64,000 nt of DNA from Bacteroidota bacterium (GTDB lineage Bacteria > Bacteroidota > Bacteroidia > Bacteroidales > VadinHA17): NCBI GenBank assembly GCA_022561875.1, contig JADFQJ010000001.1:1-64000 (forward strand), read 5' to 3'. The notes under the pieces are model-generated. The model had not been told where the DNA came from, made no database searches, and saw only the letters and a list, made by a program, of their open reading frames with translations. This document shows, in pieces, positions 37,386-45,257 of the stretch; the stretch's first letter is position 1, and the number at the start of each line of letters is the position of its first letter. The position numbers and the translations under genes are program-made.

Positions 37386-37416
37386 CAAAATTACAATAAT
37401 TTATAAATATACCAAA
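37386..37416 (-). promoter_or_regulatory. Consensus Bacteroidota promoter for the candidate precursor gene
   Basis: On the minus strand TTTG (37416-37413), exactly 19 bp, then TAATTTTG (37393-37386): a full match to the TTTG/TAnnTTTG consensus, 28 nt before ATG 37357. It gives the peptide gene its own transcript, separate from the biosynthetic genes. Confidence 0.7.
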
Positions 37417-37521
37417 CTTCATTCTCAACTTTAGTGTTATACGTTATAGTAAGGGTATGACTAAAAAGGCGGGTAATTGGTTGCATTGAGATATAACTTT
37501 CCCGGTTAATTAGAGTTATCC

Positions 37522-38697
37522 TTAATTTAGTATTAAGTAAACAAGCTTGCCGAAGCGGTGCGGGTAATACAATAAAGCCCTTAACTTACTGTGTGTATTG
37601 TACCTCTTCTTCATAAAGCGCAGGGTGGGAAAAAGATCGCCTGTAATAAAAATTATCTTACGGTGAAACCCGGTTATCTGCTTTATTGTTTGCCGGTAAT
37701 TTTCTGCCCGGTTATACAGAACCGGATGTCCCTCCGGCTGTGCAAGAAAAGTCCTGAATAAATGAGAGGTATTATCCGGAGTCTTTTCATTAATAAGTAT
37801 CTCCATTGCCGGAGGAATATAAATTCCCCAGTATTGCTTCAAAAGAAAAAGTTTAGCGGATAAAATTTTTTCAAGTCCGGCTGCTTCTGCCTCATTAAAC
37901 AGCGCCGTATCAAGAAGCTCCCCTCCATATTTATCAACCATACAAAAAAGGTCGGTATACAAACGTAATTGCGATTCACCGTTATTCTCATGTTTGTCGA
38001 GATGGTTTACAAGGTAAAGAAAAAACTCACGCACCGGCGGGATAAGCACACTGCTTTTGTTGAATGTTGTTTCAGTACTGTTGGTGAGCATTCTTTCTGT
38101 AAGCAAGTGGTCTGCTCCGGAAAAAAGTTTATGGTGTATCTCAACAGAAATACCTCCTTTGATCAACTCCGGCAGATGCTTGCCATAGTATGGCAGTATA
38201 AGATTATAGAGTGGTGATTTAAGCGGGATTGACTGAAAACCGTTTTTTAATAATATCCTTCTTGCTTCCATGCATTGTTTATGTGGCACAAGAATATCAA
38301 TATCGTTCATCTGCCTTAACCCCATATTGCCGTAAACGGACAGCTCAAGAGCCATTCCTTTAAGCAATACCGATTTTATTTTTTCCTGTTTAAAAAGCTC
38401 TAATACCTGTTCAATATTTTTAAAAAGAAATGTGTTACGCCCGAGACTTTTCATCCTGCTGTTTGCAAGGTGTGCCATTTTATCTTCAGGCAACAGGTCA
38501 CCGGCGCCTGTCTCCTTCAGGTTATGGTATGTTAATGCTACAATGCCGTGTTTGTTAGCCAGATATGCAAACTTGTCAATATCTGTTATCTTCTTCGCGA
38601 GTGTACGGATATTTTTCTTCTGCTTTTCGCTGAAGGAGAGACGGCAGAGAGATATCAGCAATTGCTCTTCAGGTGATATATCGATATGAAGGCTCAT
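37522..38697 (-). CDS. Nucleotidyltransferase-family protein (NTP_transf_5)
   Basis: A 391-residue protein of the NTP_transf_5 (PF14907-like) family. The Pol-beta-type active site is in the first half: LLKGMALELS (K113-G114) and MNDIDILVP with D132 and D134 as metal ligands. The rest is helical and poorly conserved. Members of this family occur beside HprK-like kinases in lasso-peptide and related clusters, where they are thought to modify the peptide or a phospho-product; that role here is inference. Its start overlaps the end of the ABC transporter gene by 4 bp, so it is translationally coupled to the operon. The precursor gene lies 164 bp downstream. Confidence 0.85.
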   Translation of the reverse strand: MSLHIDISPEEQLLISLCRLSFSEKQKKNIRTLAKKITDIDKFAYLANKHGIVALTYHNLKETGAGDLLPEDKMAHLANSRMKSLGRNTFLFKNIEQVLELFKQEKIKSVLLKGMALELSVYGNMGLRQMNDIDILVPHKQCMEARRILLKNGFQSIPLKSPLYNLILPYYGKHLPELIKGGISVEIHHKLFSGADHLLTERMLTNSTETTFNKSSVLIPPVREFFLYLVNHLDKHENNGESQLRLYTDLFCMVDKYGGELLDTALFNEAEAAGLEKILSAKLFLLKQYWGIYIPPAMEILINEKTPDNTSHLFRTFLAQPEGHPVLYNRAENYRQTIKQITGFHRKIIFITGDLFPTLRFMKKRYNTHSKLRALLYYPHRFGKLVYLILN

Positions 38698-40496
38698 AAC
38701 TTGTATCCGCTGCTTTGCATTGTGTACATCTCACTGTAAATACCACCGGTTTTCATCAGCTCATCATGCGTACCTTCCTCAGTTATCATTCCTTTATCGA
38801 GTACCAGTATCCTGTCGGCCAGACTGACATTTGAGAAACGGTGACTGATAAGTATTGAAGTCCTGTTGCGGGTTATTTCTTTGAACCTGCTGAACAGTTC
38901 ATATTCTGTTGCAGCATCGAGGGCGCTTGTCGGTTCGTCGAGTATCAGTACAGGAGCATCCCTGTAGAGGGCACGTGCCATTGCTATCTTCTGCCATTCG
39001 CCCCAGCTAAGTTCACGACTGTCATCAAAAAGTCTGCCGATTACCGTATCATATCCTTTGGGCAGTGCCTCTATCAGTTCGTCTATACCTGTTTGTGATG
39101 CCGACGTTTTTATTCTTTCCTTATTTTGAGGGGTGAAAATATCCCCCATCCTGATATTATCGCCTGCACTGAGGTTATACAGCATGAAATCCTGAAAGAT
39201 AACCGAGAACAGTCTGCGGTAAGAAGCAGGGTCCATGTGTCTGATATCCTTACCATCAAGAGTTATCTTTCCTTCAGCCGGATCGTACAATCTGCATAGC
39301 AGTCTTACCAGTGTGCTTTTACCTGCACCGTTGGCTCCTACCAGCGCTATCGTTTCGCCCTTCCGTATCTCAAGATTAAGGTTTTTGAGTAGCGGTTCAC
39401 CGGCACCCGGATATGAAAAGGAGAGGTTGTTGACATTGATACTCCTGTTGAAGCTACCCGGTTCAATAAAAGGAGGTACAGCAACGATCTGTTCTTTAAG
39501 ATTGAGGAACTCAAAGGTATCGCCAATGAAAAGATTATCTTCATATAAACCTGCCAGCGATGAGAAGACATCTTTAATATAGACCATACCCTGCCTGAAA
39601 GCAACGAGGTACATTGCCATATCGCCTACCGATATTTGTGAGCTGACAGTTTTTTCGGCGATATACCACAGTGCTAATAAGAATGCTGAAGCCTTAAAAA
39701 TACCGGTAATAAGCTCAATGAATGTTCTCTTGCGTATAATATCTATCTCTTCCTCTTTCAGCTTTTTGAAGTTCTTATTAAAAAGATCCTTGAAATAATT
39801 TCCCAGTCCGAACAGGCGTAACTCTCTCGATGGCCTGTCGCCTGTCAGCAGCCATTTGAAGTATGCTGTTTTTCTTGCGGCTGGTGTTTGTTCGCGCTTG
39901 AAGTTATACAGTACTCCGGCATAATGCAGGCGGAGCCATATTCCAGGTATGTTAGCTGCAAGAAGGATTATTACAATTACCCAGTGCAGATAAAAAAGGA
40001 GTCCTGCCATCAGTAAAAGTGATAACAGTCCCCTGGCAATAGAGATTAGGTTGTTAACGATAGTGTTGGGTCTGTATGGTGCTTCGCGTGCCGCTCGAGC
40101 CAGCGAGTCGTAATATTCAGGATTTTCGAAATGCTGAAGATCGAGCTTTATTGATTTGGAATGAAGCAGGTTATGCATGTGCGCCTCAAGGTGGTAGGAT
40201 TGTTTGTTACGCACCAGGTTGCCCAGACTCGTTGCCGCCTCATCAAAGAATATTATTATTACAATAGCAAGGATATACCATATTACCAGGTTAAAATTCG
40301 TATCCCCTACCTGTCCGGTTGCCCCGGTTATACCGTCAACAAGCTGCTTGATGAGATATACCAGCACCAGAGGGAAGATACTTCGCAAGACAGAGATGAA
40401 GATGTTTGCTGTAGCCCAGCCGGGAGCACTTTCCCAGACGAGGTTGATTGCTTTCCGGAAGAATGATTTCTTAATACTATAGAATAGGTTACTCAC
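38694..40496 (-). CDS. ABC exporter (fused TMD-NBD)
   Basis: A 600-residue half-transporter with about six membrane helices (residues 15-320) and a C-terminal ATPase. Walker A is GANGAGKSTLVRLL (near 385), Walker B is VLILDEPTSALD (near 515), and the H-loop is ILISHRFS (near 548). The signature reads LSWGEWQ (near 495) in place of LSGGQ; the W codon TGG is clear in the sequence. There is no N-terminal C39 peptidase domain, so leader removal must be done by another protein, most simply the S26 peptidase encoded just upstream. Position and family suggest export of the mature peptide. Neighbours on both sides are spaced or overlapped by under 20 bp. Confidence 0.9.
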   Translation of the reverse strand: MSNLFYSIKKSFFRKAINLVWESAPGWATANIFISVLRSIFPLVLVYLIKQLVDGITGATGQVGDTNFNLVIWYILAIVIIIFFDEAATSLGNLVRNKQSYHLEAHMHNLLHSKSIKLDLQHFENPEYYDSLARAAREAPYRPNTIVNNLISIARGLLSLLLMAGLLFYLHWVIVIILLAANIPGIWLRLHYAGVLYNFKREQTPAARKTAYFKWLLTGDRPSRELRLFGLGNYFKDLFNKNFKKLKEEEIDIIRKRTFIELITGIFKASAFLLALWYIAEKTVSSQISVGDMAMYLVAFRQGMVYIKDVFSSLAGLYEDNLFIGDTFEFLNLKEQIVAVPPFIEPGSFNRSINVNNLSFSYPGAGEPLLKNLNLEIRKGETIALVGANGAGKSTLVRLLCRLYDPAEGKITLDGKDIRHMDPASYRRLFSVIFQDFMLYNLSAGDNIRMGDIFTPQNKERIKTSASQTGIDELIEALPKGYDTVIGRLFDDSRELSWGEWQKIAMARALYRDAPVLILDEPTSALDAATEYELFSRFKEITRNRTSILISHRFSNVSLADRILVLDKGMITEEGTHDELMKTGGIYSEMYTMQSSGYKL

Positions 40497-40515
40497 AAAT
40501 GTAAAAGTATAAATT

Positions 40516-40974
40516 TCACAAATTAAAACGAATTATGCGAATGAGTTTGTCAAACATATGGATTGATTTGATCATGAGGCGGTTACGACGGTAATGTATT
40601 TTATTGCTGTGTGGTTTGATTTTACCTCGTTTTGTTTCAATGGCAGTGACCACACCGGATATTTTATCTGCTGTAACTGGTTTATCTTCATTCACACTAC
40701 TGTCGCCTCGCGTGATAAAGAAAATTTTTTTTTCATGATACCGGATATCTGTCAGCCTGTGTAATACAAAACCGGAATCTCTCCTGAAAACTATTATATC
40801 ACCCGGAATGAGGTTTGACTGATTATTGACAGGAGCGATAATAACAATGTCACCGGGACGTATTGCAGGGAACATACTGTAACCACCCGCTTTGATACGC
40901 AACGATTTACCCTCTGAAAGAAGACTGATACTTACCTCTTTTAAGAAAGAATGATCTGACTTGTTATTTTTCAT
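40516..40974 (-). CDS. S26-family peptidase (Sec11/SipW-like Ser-His type)
   Basis: A 152-residue protein with the type I signal peptidase core. GYSMFPAIRPGDIV holds the nucleophile S33; the second motif is FVLHRLTDI, with H72 where bacterial leader peptidase would have Lys, so it belongs to the Ser/His branch (Sec11, SipW). An Asp-containing TRGDSSVNEDKP block (D91/D97) completes the site. It lacks a clear N-terminal membrane anchor, unusual for a signal peptidase; the C-terminus is basic. Given the exporter without protease domain, it may cleave the leader of the candidate peptide. Its start overlaps the kinase gene by 11 bp. Confidence 0.82.
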   Translation of the reverse strand: MKNNKSDHSFLKEVSISLLSEGKSLRIKAGGYSMFPAIRPGDIVIIAPVNNQSNLIPGDIIVFRRDSGFVLHRLTDIRYHEKKIFFITRGDSSVNEDKPVTADKISGVVTAIETKRGKIKPHSNKIHYRRNRLMIKSIHMFDKLIRIIRFNL

Positions 40975-41854
40975 TTTTCAGGATATATGATATTACACTC
41001 TTATCCGGTCTGAAGAAGAGGCGGCGGACATCTGTTTCAGATGTTAGTTTAACAAGCGCTGCAGTCAGCGATTCAATTATTGAAGGGTCCCAAAGATGCT
41101 GAATACAGTTAGCCATAAGCAGTGAAAGAGCTTCACTGTTTCCTGTCGGGACGATAGTGTTTACAGTGCCATGATCGATGAGAAAGATCTTGTCAACAGG
41201 CGCTGACCGCGGTGTTTCATTATTGTATACAGGTGTGTTATACATAACAAAACGATTGTTTATATTTCTGATAATAAGTCTGTCGTCGTGTATCACCCTG
41301 GCGCCTGCCTCATTCCACAACCGTGCAATAGTAGTTTTGCCTTTCCCCGAGACACCGGCAAAAAGGTATCCCCTGTTGTTTATGTTGACTCCTGAACCAT
41401 GAATAAAAATATCACCCGACCTGACAGTGAGATAATAAAGCAGCAGACCGTCAAGAGGATACTCCAGCGGATCTCTTTTTTTTTCCACACCACTGATATA
41501 AAGGTCCCACACATCTGCCCCGGTATTTATTCGCATACAGGCTTTCCTGTTTTTTTTCCCCAACGGCAGGATAGTTTCAATTAATATATCGTCATTGTTT
41601 TTATAAACAGTCCAGAACTCATCATTAATTTTTATCTTTATATTATCAGTCTCTTTAATATACGGGGCATGAAACACCCTTACGGCTTTTTTTTCAGGTG
41701 TGAGTATACCTGAATGTACACGGATTGTAATATCAACATTCCTGTTGTCTGAAAAAAAGTTGTTATATCGTTTTGTAGTGAAAAGCTCTGTTTCAGGTTC
41801 GGCAGATACAAACCGGGTAATATAATCTGCAATATTCAGGCTAAAGCTTCTCAT
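40964..41854 (-). CDS. HprK-like serine kinase
   Basis: A 296-residue protein. The N-terminal 140 residues are a beta-rich domain; the C-terminal half matches the HPr kinase/phosphatase fold: DIFIHGSGV (H152), a P-loop GVSGKGKTT at residues 167-175, and VIHDDRLII with D190/D191 as the metal and catalytic acids. There is no HprK-type N-terminal domain and no PTS gene nearby, so it is not the classical carbon-catabolite kinase. Kinases of this kind in lasso clusters (the paeninodin type) phosphorylate a Ser of the precursor; the candidate precursor here has Ser residues near its C-terminus. Overlaps the PqqD-like gene by 4 bp. Confidence 0.82.
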   Translation of the reverse strand: MRSFSLNIADYITRFVSAEPETELFTTKRYNNFFSDNRNVDITIRVHSGILTPEKKAVRVFHAPYIKETDNIKIKINDEFWTVYKNNDDILIETILPLGKKNRKACMRINTGADVWDLYISGVEKKRDPLEYPLDGLLLYYLTVRSGDIFIHGSGVNINNRGYLFAGVSGKGKTTIARLWNEAGARVIHDDRLIIRNINNRFVMYNTPVYNNETPRSAPVDKIFLIDHGTVNTIVPTGNSEALSLLMANCIQHLWDPSIIESLTAALVKLTSETDVRRLFFRPDKSVISYILKNEK

Positions 41855-42138
41855 CCATTGATAATAAGGAATTGTTTCATCTCACTGATAAAGGAGAGAA
41901 GATCACTCTTTGCTGTTTCAGCGTCTACTTCAAACTCACTCTGCATACAACGGATTATGCTTGCAAGGTCTGATTTACCATCCAGTCTTTCCCATATAAA
42001 CGCACCTGTTTCGTTCAGTGTATAGACACTATCCATGTCTGCTATGTTATTACTGACAGGCACCAGGACATATTCATCCCCTGTTTTTCTCGGAACAATA
42101 TCCGGAGACGGTATAACAACAGAGTTAAGATCAATCAT
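41851..42138 (-). CDS. PqqD-like RiPP recognition element protein
   Basis: A 95-residue stand-alone PqqD-family protein: a beta-hairpin N-terminus (DEYVLVPVSNNIADMDSVYT), then the family hallmark LNETGAFIWERLDGKSDLAS and a three-helix end (YF-type residues replaced by F and M). PqqD-like domains bind the leaders of ribosomal peptides and pass them to modifying enzymes. It is the first gene of the operon, behind a TACCTTTG -7 element. Some PqqD-fold proteins work in exopolysaccharide or exosortase gene sets, so a peptide role is inferred from the neighbours. Confidence 0.87.
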   Translation of the reverse strand: MIDLNSVVIPSPDIVPRKTGDEYVLVPVSNNIADMDSVYTLNETGAFIWERLDGKSDLASIIRCMQSEFEVDAETAKSDLLSFISEMKQFLIING

Positions 42139-42158
42139 AATAATTTTGTTTGTTTTTT

Positions 42159-42166
42159 CAAAGGTA
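42159..42166 (-). promoter_or_regulatory. Possible -7 promoter element (TACCTTTG) of the RiPP-like operon
   Basis: TACCTTTG on the minus strand fits TAnnTTTG, 20 nt before the ATG of the PqqD-like gene at 42138. No TTTG is found at 19-20 bp upstream, so this is a half match. Confidence 0.4.
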
Positions 42167-42277
42167 GGAAAATTGTAATAAAAGAAATTGGGAAAAAACG
42201 ATTTACATTTATCAGCAAATATTCAGTATCTTTATAAGAATTAAGACAATGATTGAGAAAATTAAATATTTGAGAAT

Positions 42278-42382
42278 ATGGATAAAAGAGAAGCTCACCC
42301 TTTTAATGAAGGAGATTTTAATACTTCTAATCCTTTTGCTTCTGAAATAATTAAAAATGGAATTGAAATTAACGTAGCGTAA
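42278..42382 (+). pseudogene. Possible C-terminal remnant of an MNT-type nucleotidyltransferase
   Basis: A 34-codon frame reads MDKREAHPFNEGDFNTSN and ends PFASEIIKNGIEINVA. This resembles the last strand and tail of small MNT nucleotidyltransferases (partners of HEPN toxins), where a HPF-x-x-x-DF segment and an EI-x-K-x-GIEI ending are common. An in-frame stop at 42263-42265 precedes it and no upstream catalytic GSF-x-x-G-x-x-x-x-SDxD part is present. I read it as a gene relic; it could be a chance match. Confidence 0.3.
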
Positions 42383-42439
42383 CAAAAACTTTACCAAATG
42401 CGAAGATTAAGTAAACCAACTCAACTTATAAACTAATAA

Positions 42440-42510
42440 ACTTTTTAACACTGCAAAATTGCATCACCTCATCACGATTTTTCAACACTGCATCACTGCA
42501 ATACTATAAT
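42440..42510 (-). repeat. Reverse-orientation CACTGCAACAC-type repeat cluster
   Basis: AACACTGCAAAATTGCATCA and CAACACTGCATCACTGCAAT are complements of the GTGTTGCAGTG modules at 7949, 10944, 13368 and 50491. They fill the end of the 430-bp gap after the RiPP-like operon. Confidence 0.6.
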
Positions 42511-42536
42511 AATCCGGATTAGTCATAAAAAAGTCT

Positions 42537-42544
42537 TATCTTTG
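42537..42544 (+). promoter_or_regulatory. Possible -7 promoter element (TATCTTTG) for the NqrM-like gene
   Basis: TATCTTTG matches TAnnTTTG, 25 nt before ATG 42569. No clear -33 element was seen. Confidence 0.4.
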
Positions 42545-42568
42545 CTGCATCCAAAAGAGGTATTAATA

Positions 42569-42784
42569 ATGTTTATTAAGTTGTTTTTAATAACAGGTGT
42601 AATTATAGGGATCTCATTTCTTGCTCTGGGATTTTCCATTTTCATTAAAAAAGACGGTAAATTTCCATCTTATGAGATCGGAAAAAACAAAGAGATGAGA
42701 AAACTTGGGATCACCTGTGCGAAACATGATGAACTTAAATGTCATCGTCAGCCCAGGAAGGGGAACCCTTGCGATTGCAGCTAA
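42569..42784 (+). CDS. Small Cys-rich single-pass membrane protein, possibly NqrM-like
   Basis: A 71-residue protein from ATG 42569 (the frame is open nine codons more, but MFIKLFLITGVIIGISFLAL is a natural membrane N-terminus). One membrane helix (2-22), then a short soluble tail with four cysteines: ITCAKHDELKCHRQ and a final NPCDCS. The topology and C-terminal cysteines recall NqrM (DUF539), which delivers iron to the NQR complex, and it sits head-on to the apbE-nqrF-A gene set. The sequence match to NqrM is loose, so the assignment rests on context. It converges on apbE with 8 bp between stops. Confidence 0.6.
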   Translation: MFIKLFLITGVIIGISFLALGFSIFIKKDGKFPSYEIGKNKEMRKLGITCAKHDELKCHRQPRKGNPCDCS

Positions 42785-42792
42785 CCGTTTAG

Positions 42793-43842
42793 TTATTCCT
42801 GCACATCAACAATTATTTTCCCGAAACCATCAGTAAATTCAGTGCAGAAGTCACTATTTTCATCTGAATAAATGAAGTATGCTTCAATCCCGTCAAGCTT
42901 ATTGACAAGCCTTACTGACTTTTCCAATCCCATTATCATAAATGCCGTAGCAAATGCATCTGCCGTCATACAATCAGGGGCTGTAACAGTTACACTTAAA
43001 AGGTTATGCCTGACAGGGTAACCGGTTTTCGGATCGATTGAATGAGAATATTTCACTCCGTTTTCCTCGAAAAATTTCCTGTAGTTCCCTGAGGTAGCCA
43101 TGGAATTATCTTCAAGAGCGAGGATCACCTGGAGATCCTGACCGGGAATATAGTTATTATCATAAGGCTTATCCACCCCAACTTTCCAGGTAGTTCCCTT
43201 CTTTTTCCTACCGGCGGCCCTGATCTCTCCACCGATTTCTACAAGGTAGTTTTTAATCCCTTTACTACCTAGAAAACCGGCAATTATATCAACCGAATAT
43301 CCCTGGGCAATAGCATTGACATCTAATTTTACTCCGGGTTTACTTTTTATCACCATGTCTTTTTCTATTCGCACGTTATCCATACCTACAAATTGGATAA
43401 GGCTGTCTATCAAAGCGCTATCAATCTGCTCACGGAGTTCCGGACCAAACCCCCAGGCATTAACAAGCGGTCCGACAGTAATATCAAAAGCCCCGTCACT
43501 TAATTCATTAACTTCTTTAGCTTTATAAAATACTATCCTGAACAGGCTATCCACCTTTACATCCTTCTCATTATTATTTATGCGGGATATCACTGACCCG
43601 GGAAGATATATCGAAAGCGACCGGTCAAATTCCATCAGCAGAGAATCAATTTCTTCCTGGTAATCATGTAATTTGGGATTTAAGAAATACCCTGGTGAGT
43701 ACGGCTGTTTGTAAACAATATGATAGGTTGTACCCTGTGTAAATCCATCCAGGATCAGTATCTCATTTTTCTTATAATTCACATATGACAGCAGAACCAG
43801 TATCAGAAAGGCAATGACAATGTATATAGTTCTCTTGTTCAA
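42793..43842 (-). CDS. apbE: FAD:protein FMN transferase
   Basis: A 349-residue flavin transferase that attaches FMN through a phosphoester to Thr residues of NqrB and NqrC. One N-terminal membrane anchor (about 6-22, no lipobox), then the ApbE domain: DGAFDITVGPLVNAWGFG, VKLDVNAIAQGYSVD, EIGGEIRAAG, a SGNYRKFFEENGVKYSHSID segment and MTADAFATAFMIMG with the Mg-binding Asp. All blocks are intact. It lies downstream of nqrF, on the same strand, which fits its role in maturing the complex. Confidence 0.95.
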   Translation of the reverse strand: MNKRTIYIVIAFLILVLLSYVNYKKNEILILDGFTQGTTYHIVYKQPYSPGYFLNPKLHDYQEEIDSLLMEFDRSLSIYLPGSVISRINNNEKDVKVDSLFRIVFYKAKEVNELSDGAFDITVGPLVNAWGFGPELREQIDSALIDSLIQFVGMDNVRIEKDMVIKSKPGVKLDVNAIAQGYSVDIIAGFLGSKGIKNYLVEIGGEIRAAGRKKKGTTWKVGVDKPYDNNYIPGQDLQVILALEDNSMATSGNYRKFFEENGVKYSHSIDPKTGYPVRHNLLSVTVTAPDCMTADAFATAFMIMGLEKSVRLVNKLDGIEAYFIYSDENSDFCTEFTDGFGKIIVDVQE

Positions 43843-43957
43843 AGTTCAAAGTAGTTACTGGTTACTGGGTGCTGGGTGCTGGCATGTATCTTCTTTTAAG
43901 CATAATAACCACTCACCACTCATTTCTCACTTCTCACCGCTCTTTTCCCCTTTTTTC

Positions 43958-45214
43958 CTATTCTCCGAAATCGTCAAAGGCGATCATCTCATCAGGCACA
44001 CCCAAATCGTACAACAATTTCTGAACAGCGTCATTCATTAAAGGCGGACCGCAGAAATAATATTCTATTTCCTCAGGTTCTTCGTGTTTGCTCAGGTAAT
44101 TATCATACAGAACCTGGTGAATAAAACCCGTAAGCCCATCCCATTTATCTTCTTTCAGCGGTTCGGAAAGAGCAATATAAAACTTGAAATTGGGAAAACT
44201 CTTTTCCAATTCGCGAAAGTGCTCCTCATAAAATATTTCATTTTTTGATCTGGCACCGTACCAATAGGTTACTTTCCTTTTTGTCTTAAGAGTGCTAAAC
44301 AGGTGCAACAGGTGAGAGCGAAGCGGGGCCATTCCTGCACCACCGCCAATATATACCATTTCCTTGTCAGTATCCTTTATAAAAAAATCACCATAAGGTC
44401 CTGAAATTGTAATTTTATCGCCGGGTTTCCGGGAAAATATATAGGATGAACAGATTCCCGGGTTTACTTTCATAAATCTTCCCTTTGAGCGTTCCCATGG
44501 TGGAGTGGCAATACGGATATTCAGGATAATAATATTTCCTTCAGCCGGATAATTTCCCATTGAATAGGCTCTGTAGGTCTCTTCCGGGTTTTTCATTTTC
44601 AGATCCCACAATCCGAATTTGCCCCACTCATCACGGAATTCTTCTTCAACATAAATATCCTTTCTGAAATGCACGATAATTTCAGGAACATCAATCTGCA
44701 CATAACCACCCGACTGAAAATCGAGTGATTCACCTTCAGGTAATTTAACCACAAACTCTTTGATGAAAGTTGCAACGTTCTTATTTGAAACCACTTCACA
44801 TTCATATTTCTTAATATCCAGTACAGATTCAGGCACCTTGATCACCATATCCCCGCGAACTTTCACCTGACATCCCAGTCTCCAGTTATTTTGTTGTTCT
44901 TTACGCGTAAAAAAGCCTGTTTCAGTTGGCAGAATAGATCCGCCACCTTCAAGCACCTGGCATGTACACATTCCGCAGGTCCCCATCCCTCCACAAGCTG
45001 AGGGAAGGAAAATTTCATTGGCTGACAATGTTGCCAGTATTGTGGATCCGGGGGAGATATCCATTTCCCTGTCATTAATTTTGAGGTGCACTACGCCCTG
45101 TGGTGTTAGTTTCTTTCGTGCATAAAGCAAAATAAGTACAAGAAACAGGATCACAACCAGGAAAATAGCGATACTCACCAGGATAATTTCGAACTGTGAA
45201 AGTAGTAAGATCAT
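43958..45214 (-). CDS. nqrF: Na+-translocating NADH:quinone reductase subunit F
   Basis: A 418-residue NADH-oxidising subunit. TM helix about 8-28; a 2Fe-2S ferredoxin domain with CGGMGTCGMC and a fourth Cys in RLGCQVK; then an FAD-binding reductase domain (RAYSMGNYP, with the flavin RxYS motif) and an NAD-binding domain (MVYIGGGAGMAPLRSHLLHL, ending YYFCGPPLMNDAV). Electrons enter here from NADH. Length is normal. It is 233 bp after nqrE, a gap partly filled with short repeats. Confidence 0.97.
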   Translation of the reverse strand: MILLLSQFEIILVSIAIFLVVILFLVLILLYARKKLTPQGVVHLKINDREMDISPGSTILATLSANEIFLPSACGGMGTCGMCTCQVLEGGGSILPTETGFFTRKEQQNNWRLGCQVKVRGDMVIKVPESVLDIKKYECEVVSNKNVATFIKEFVVKLPEGESLDFQSGGYVQIDVPEIIVHFRKDIYVEEEFRDEWGKFGLWDLKMKNPEETYRAYSMGNYPAEGNIIILNIRIATPPWERSKGRFMKVNPGICSSYIFSRKPGDKITISGPYGDFFIKDTDKEMVYIGGGAGMAPLRSHLLHLFSTLKTKRKVTYWYGARSKNEIFYEEHFRELEKSFPNFKFYIALSEPLKEDKWDGLTGFIHQVLYDNYLSKHEEPEEIEYYFCGPPLMNDAVQKLLYDLGVPDEMIAFDDFGE

Positions 45215-45257
45215 TTCGTCTGTATAATATTTAACGTTTGTTTATAAACTCTTTTTT

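Noticed and set aside
40964-41854. Genuine HPr kinase/phosphatase (carbon catabolite control)
   Set aside because: No N-terminal HprK domain, no ptsH or PTS genes nearby, and the gene is embedded among peptide-type genes.
37190-42138. Classical lasso-peptide cluster
   Set aside because: No transglutaminase-like B2 protease and no asparagine-synthetase-like cyclase gene is found in or beside the locus.
42212-42397. A 61-codon minus-strand Ile/Phe-rich frame
   Set aside because: Low-complexity product of A+T-rich DNA; the plus-strand MNT-like tail explains the region better.
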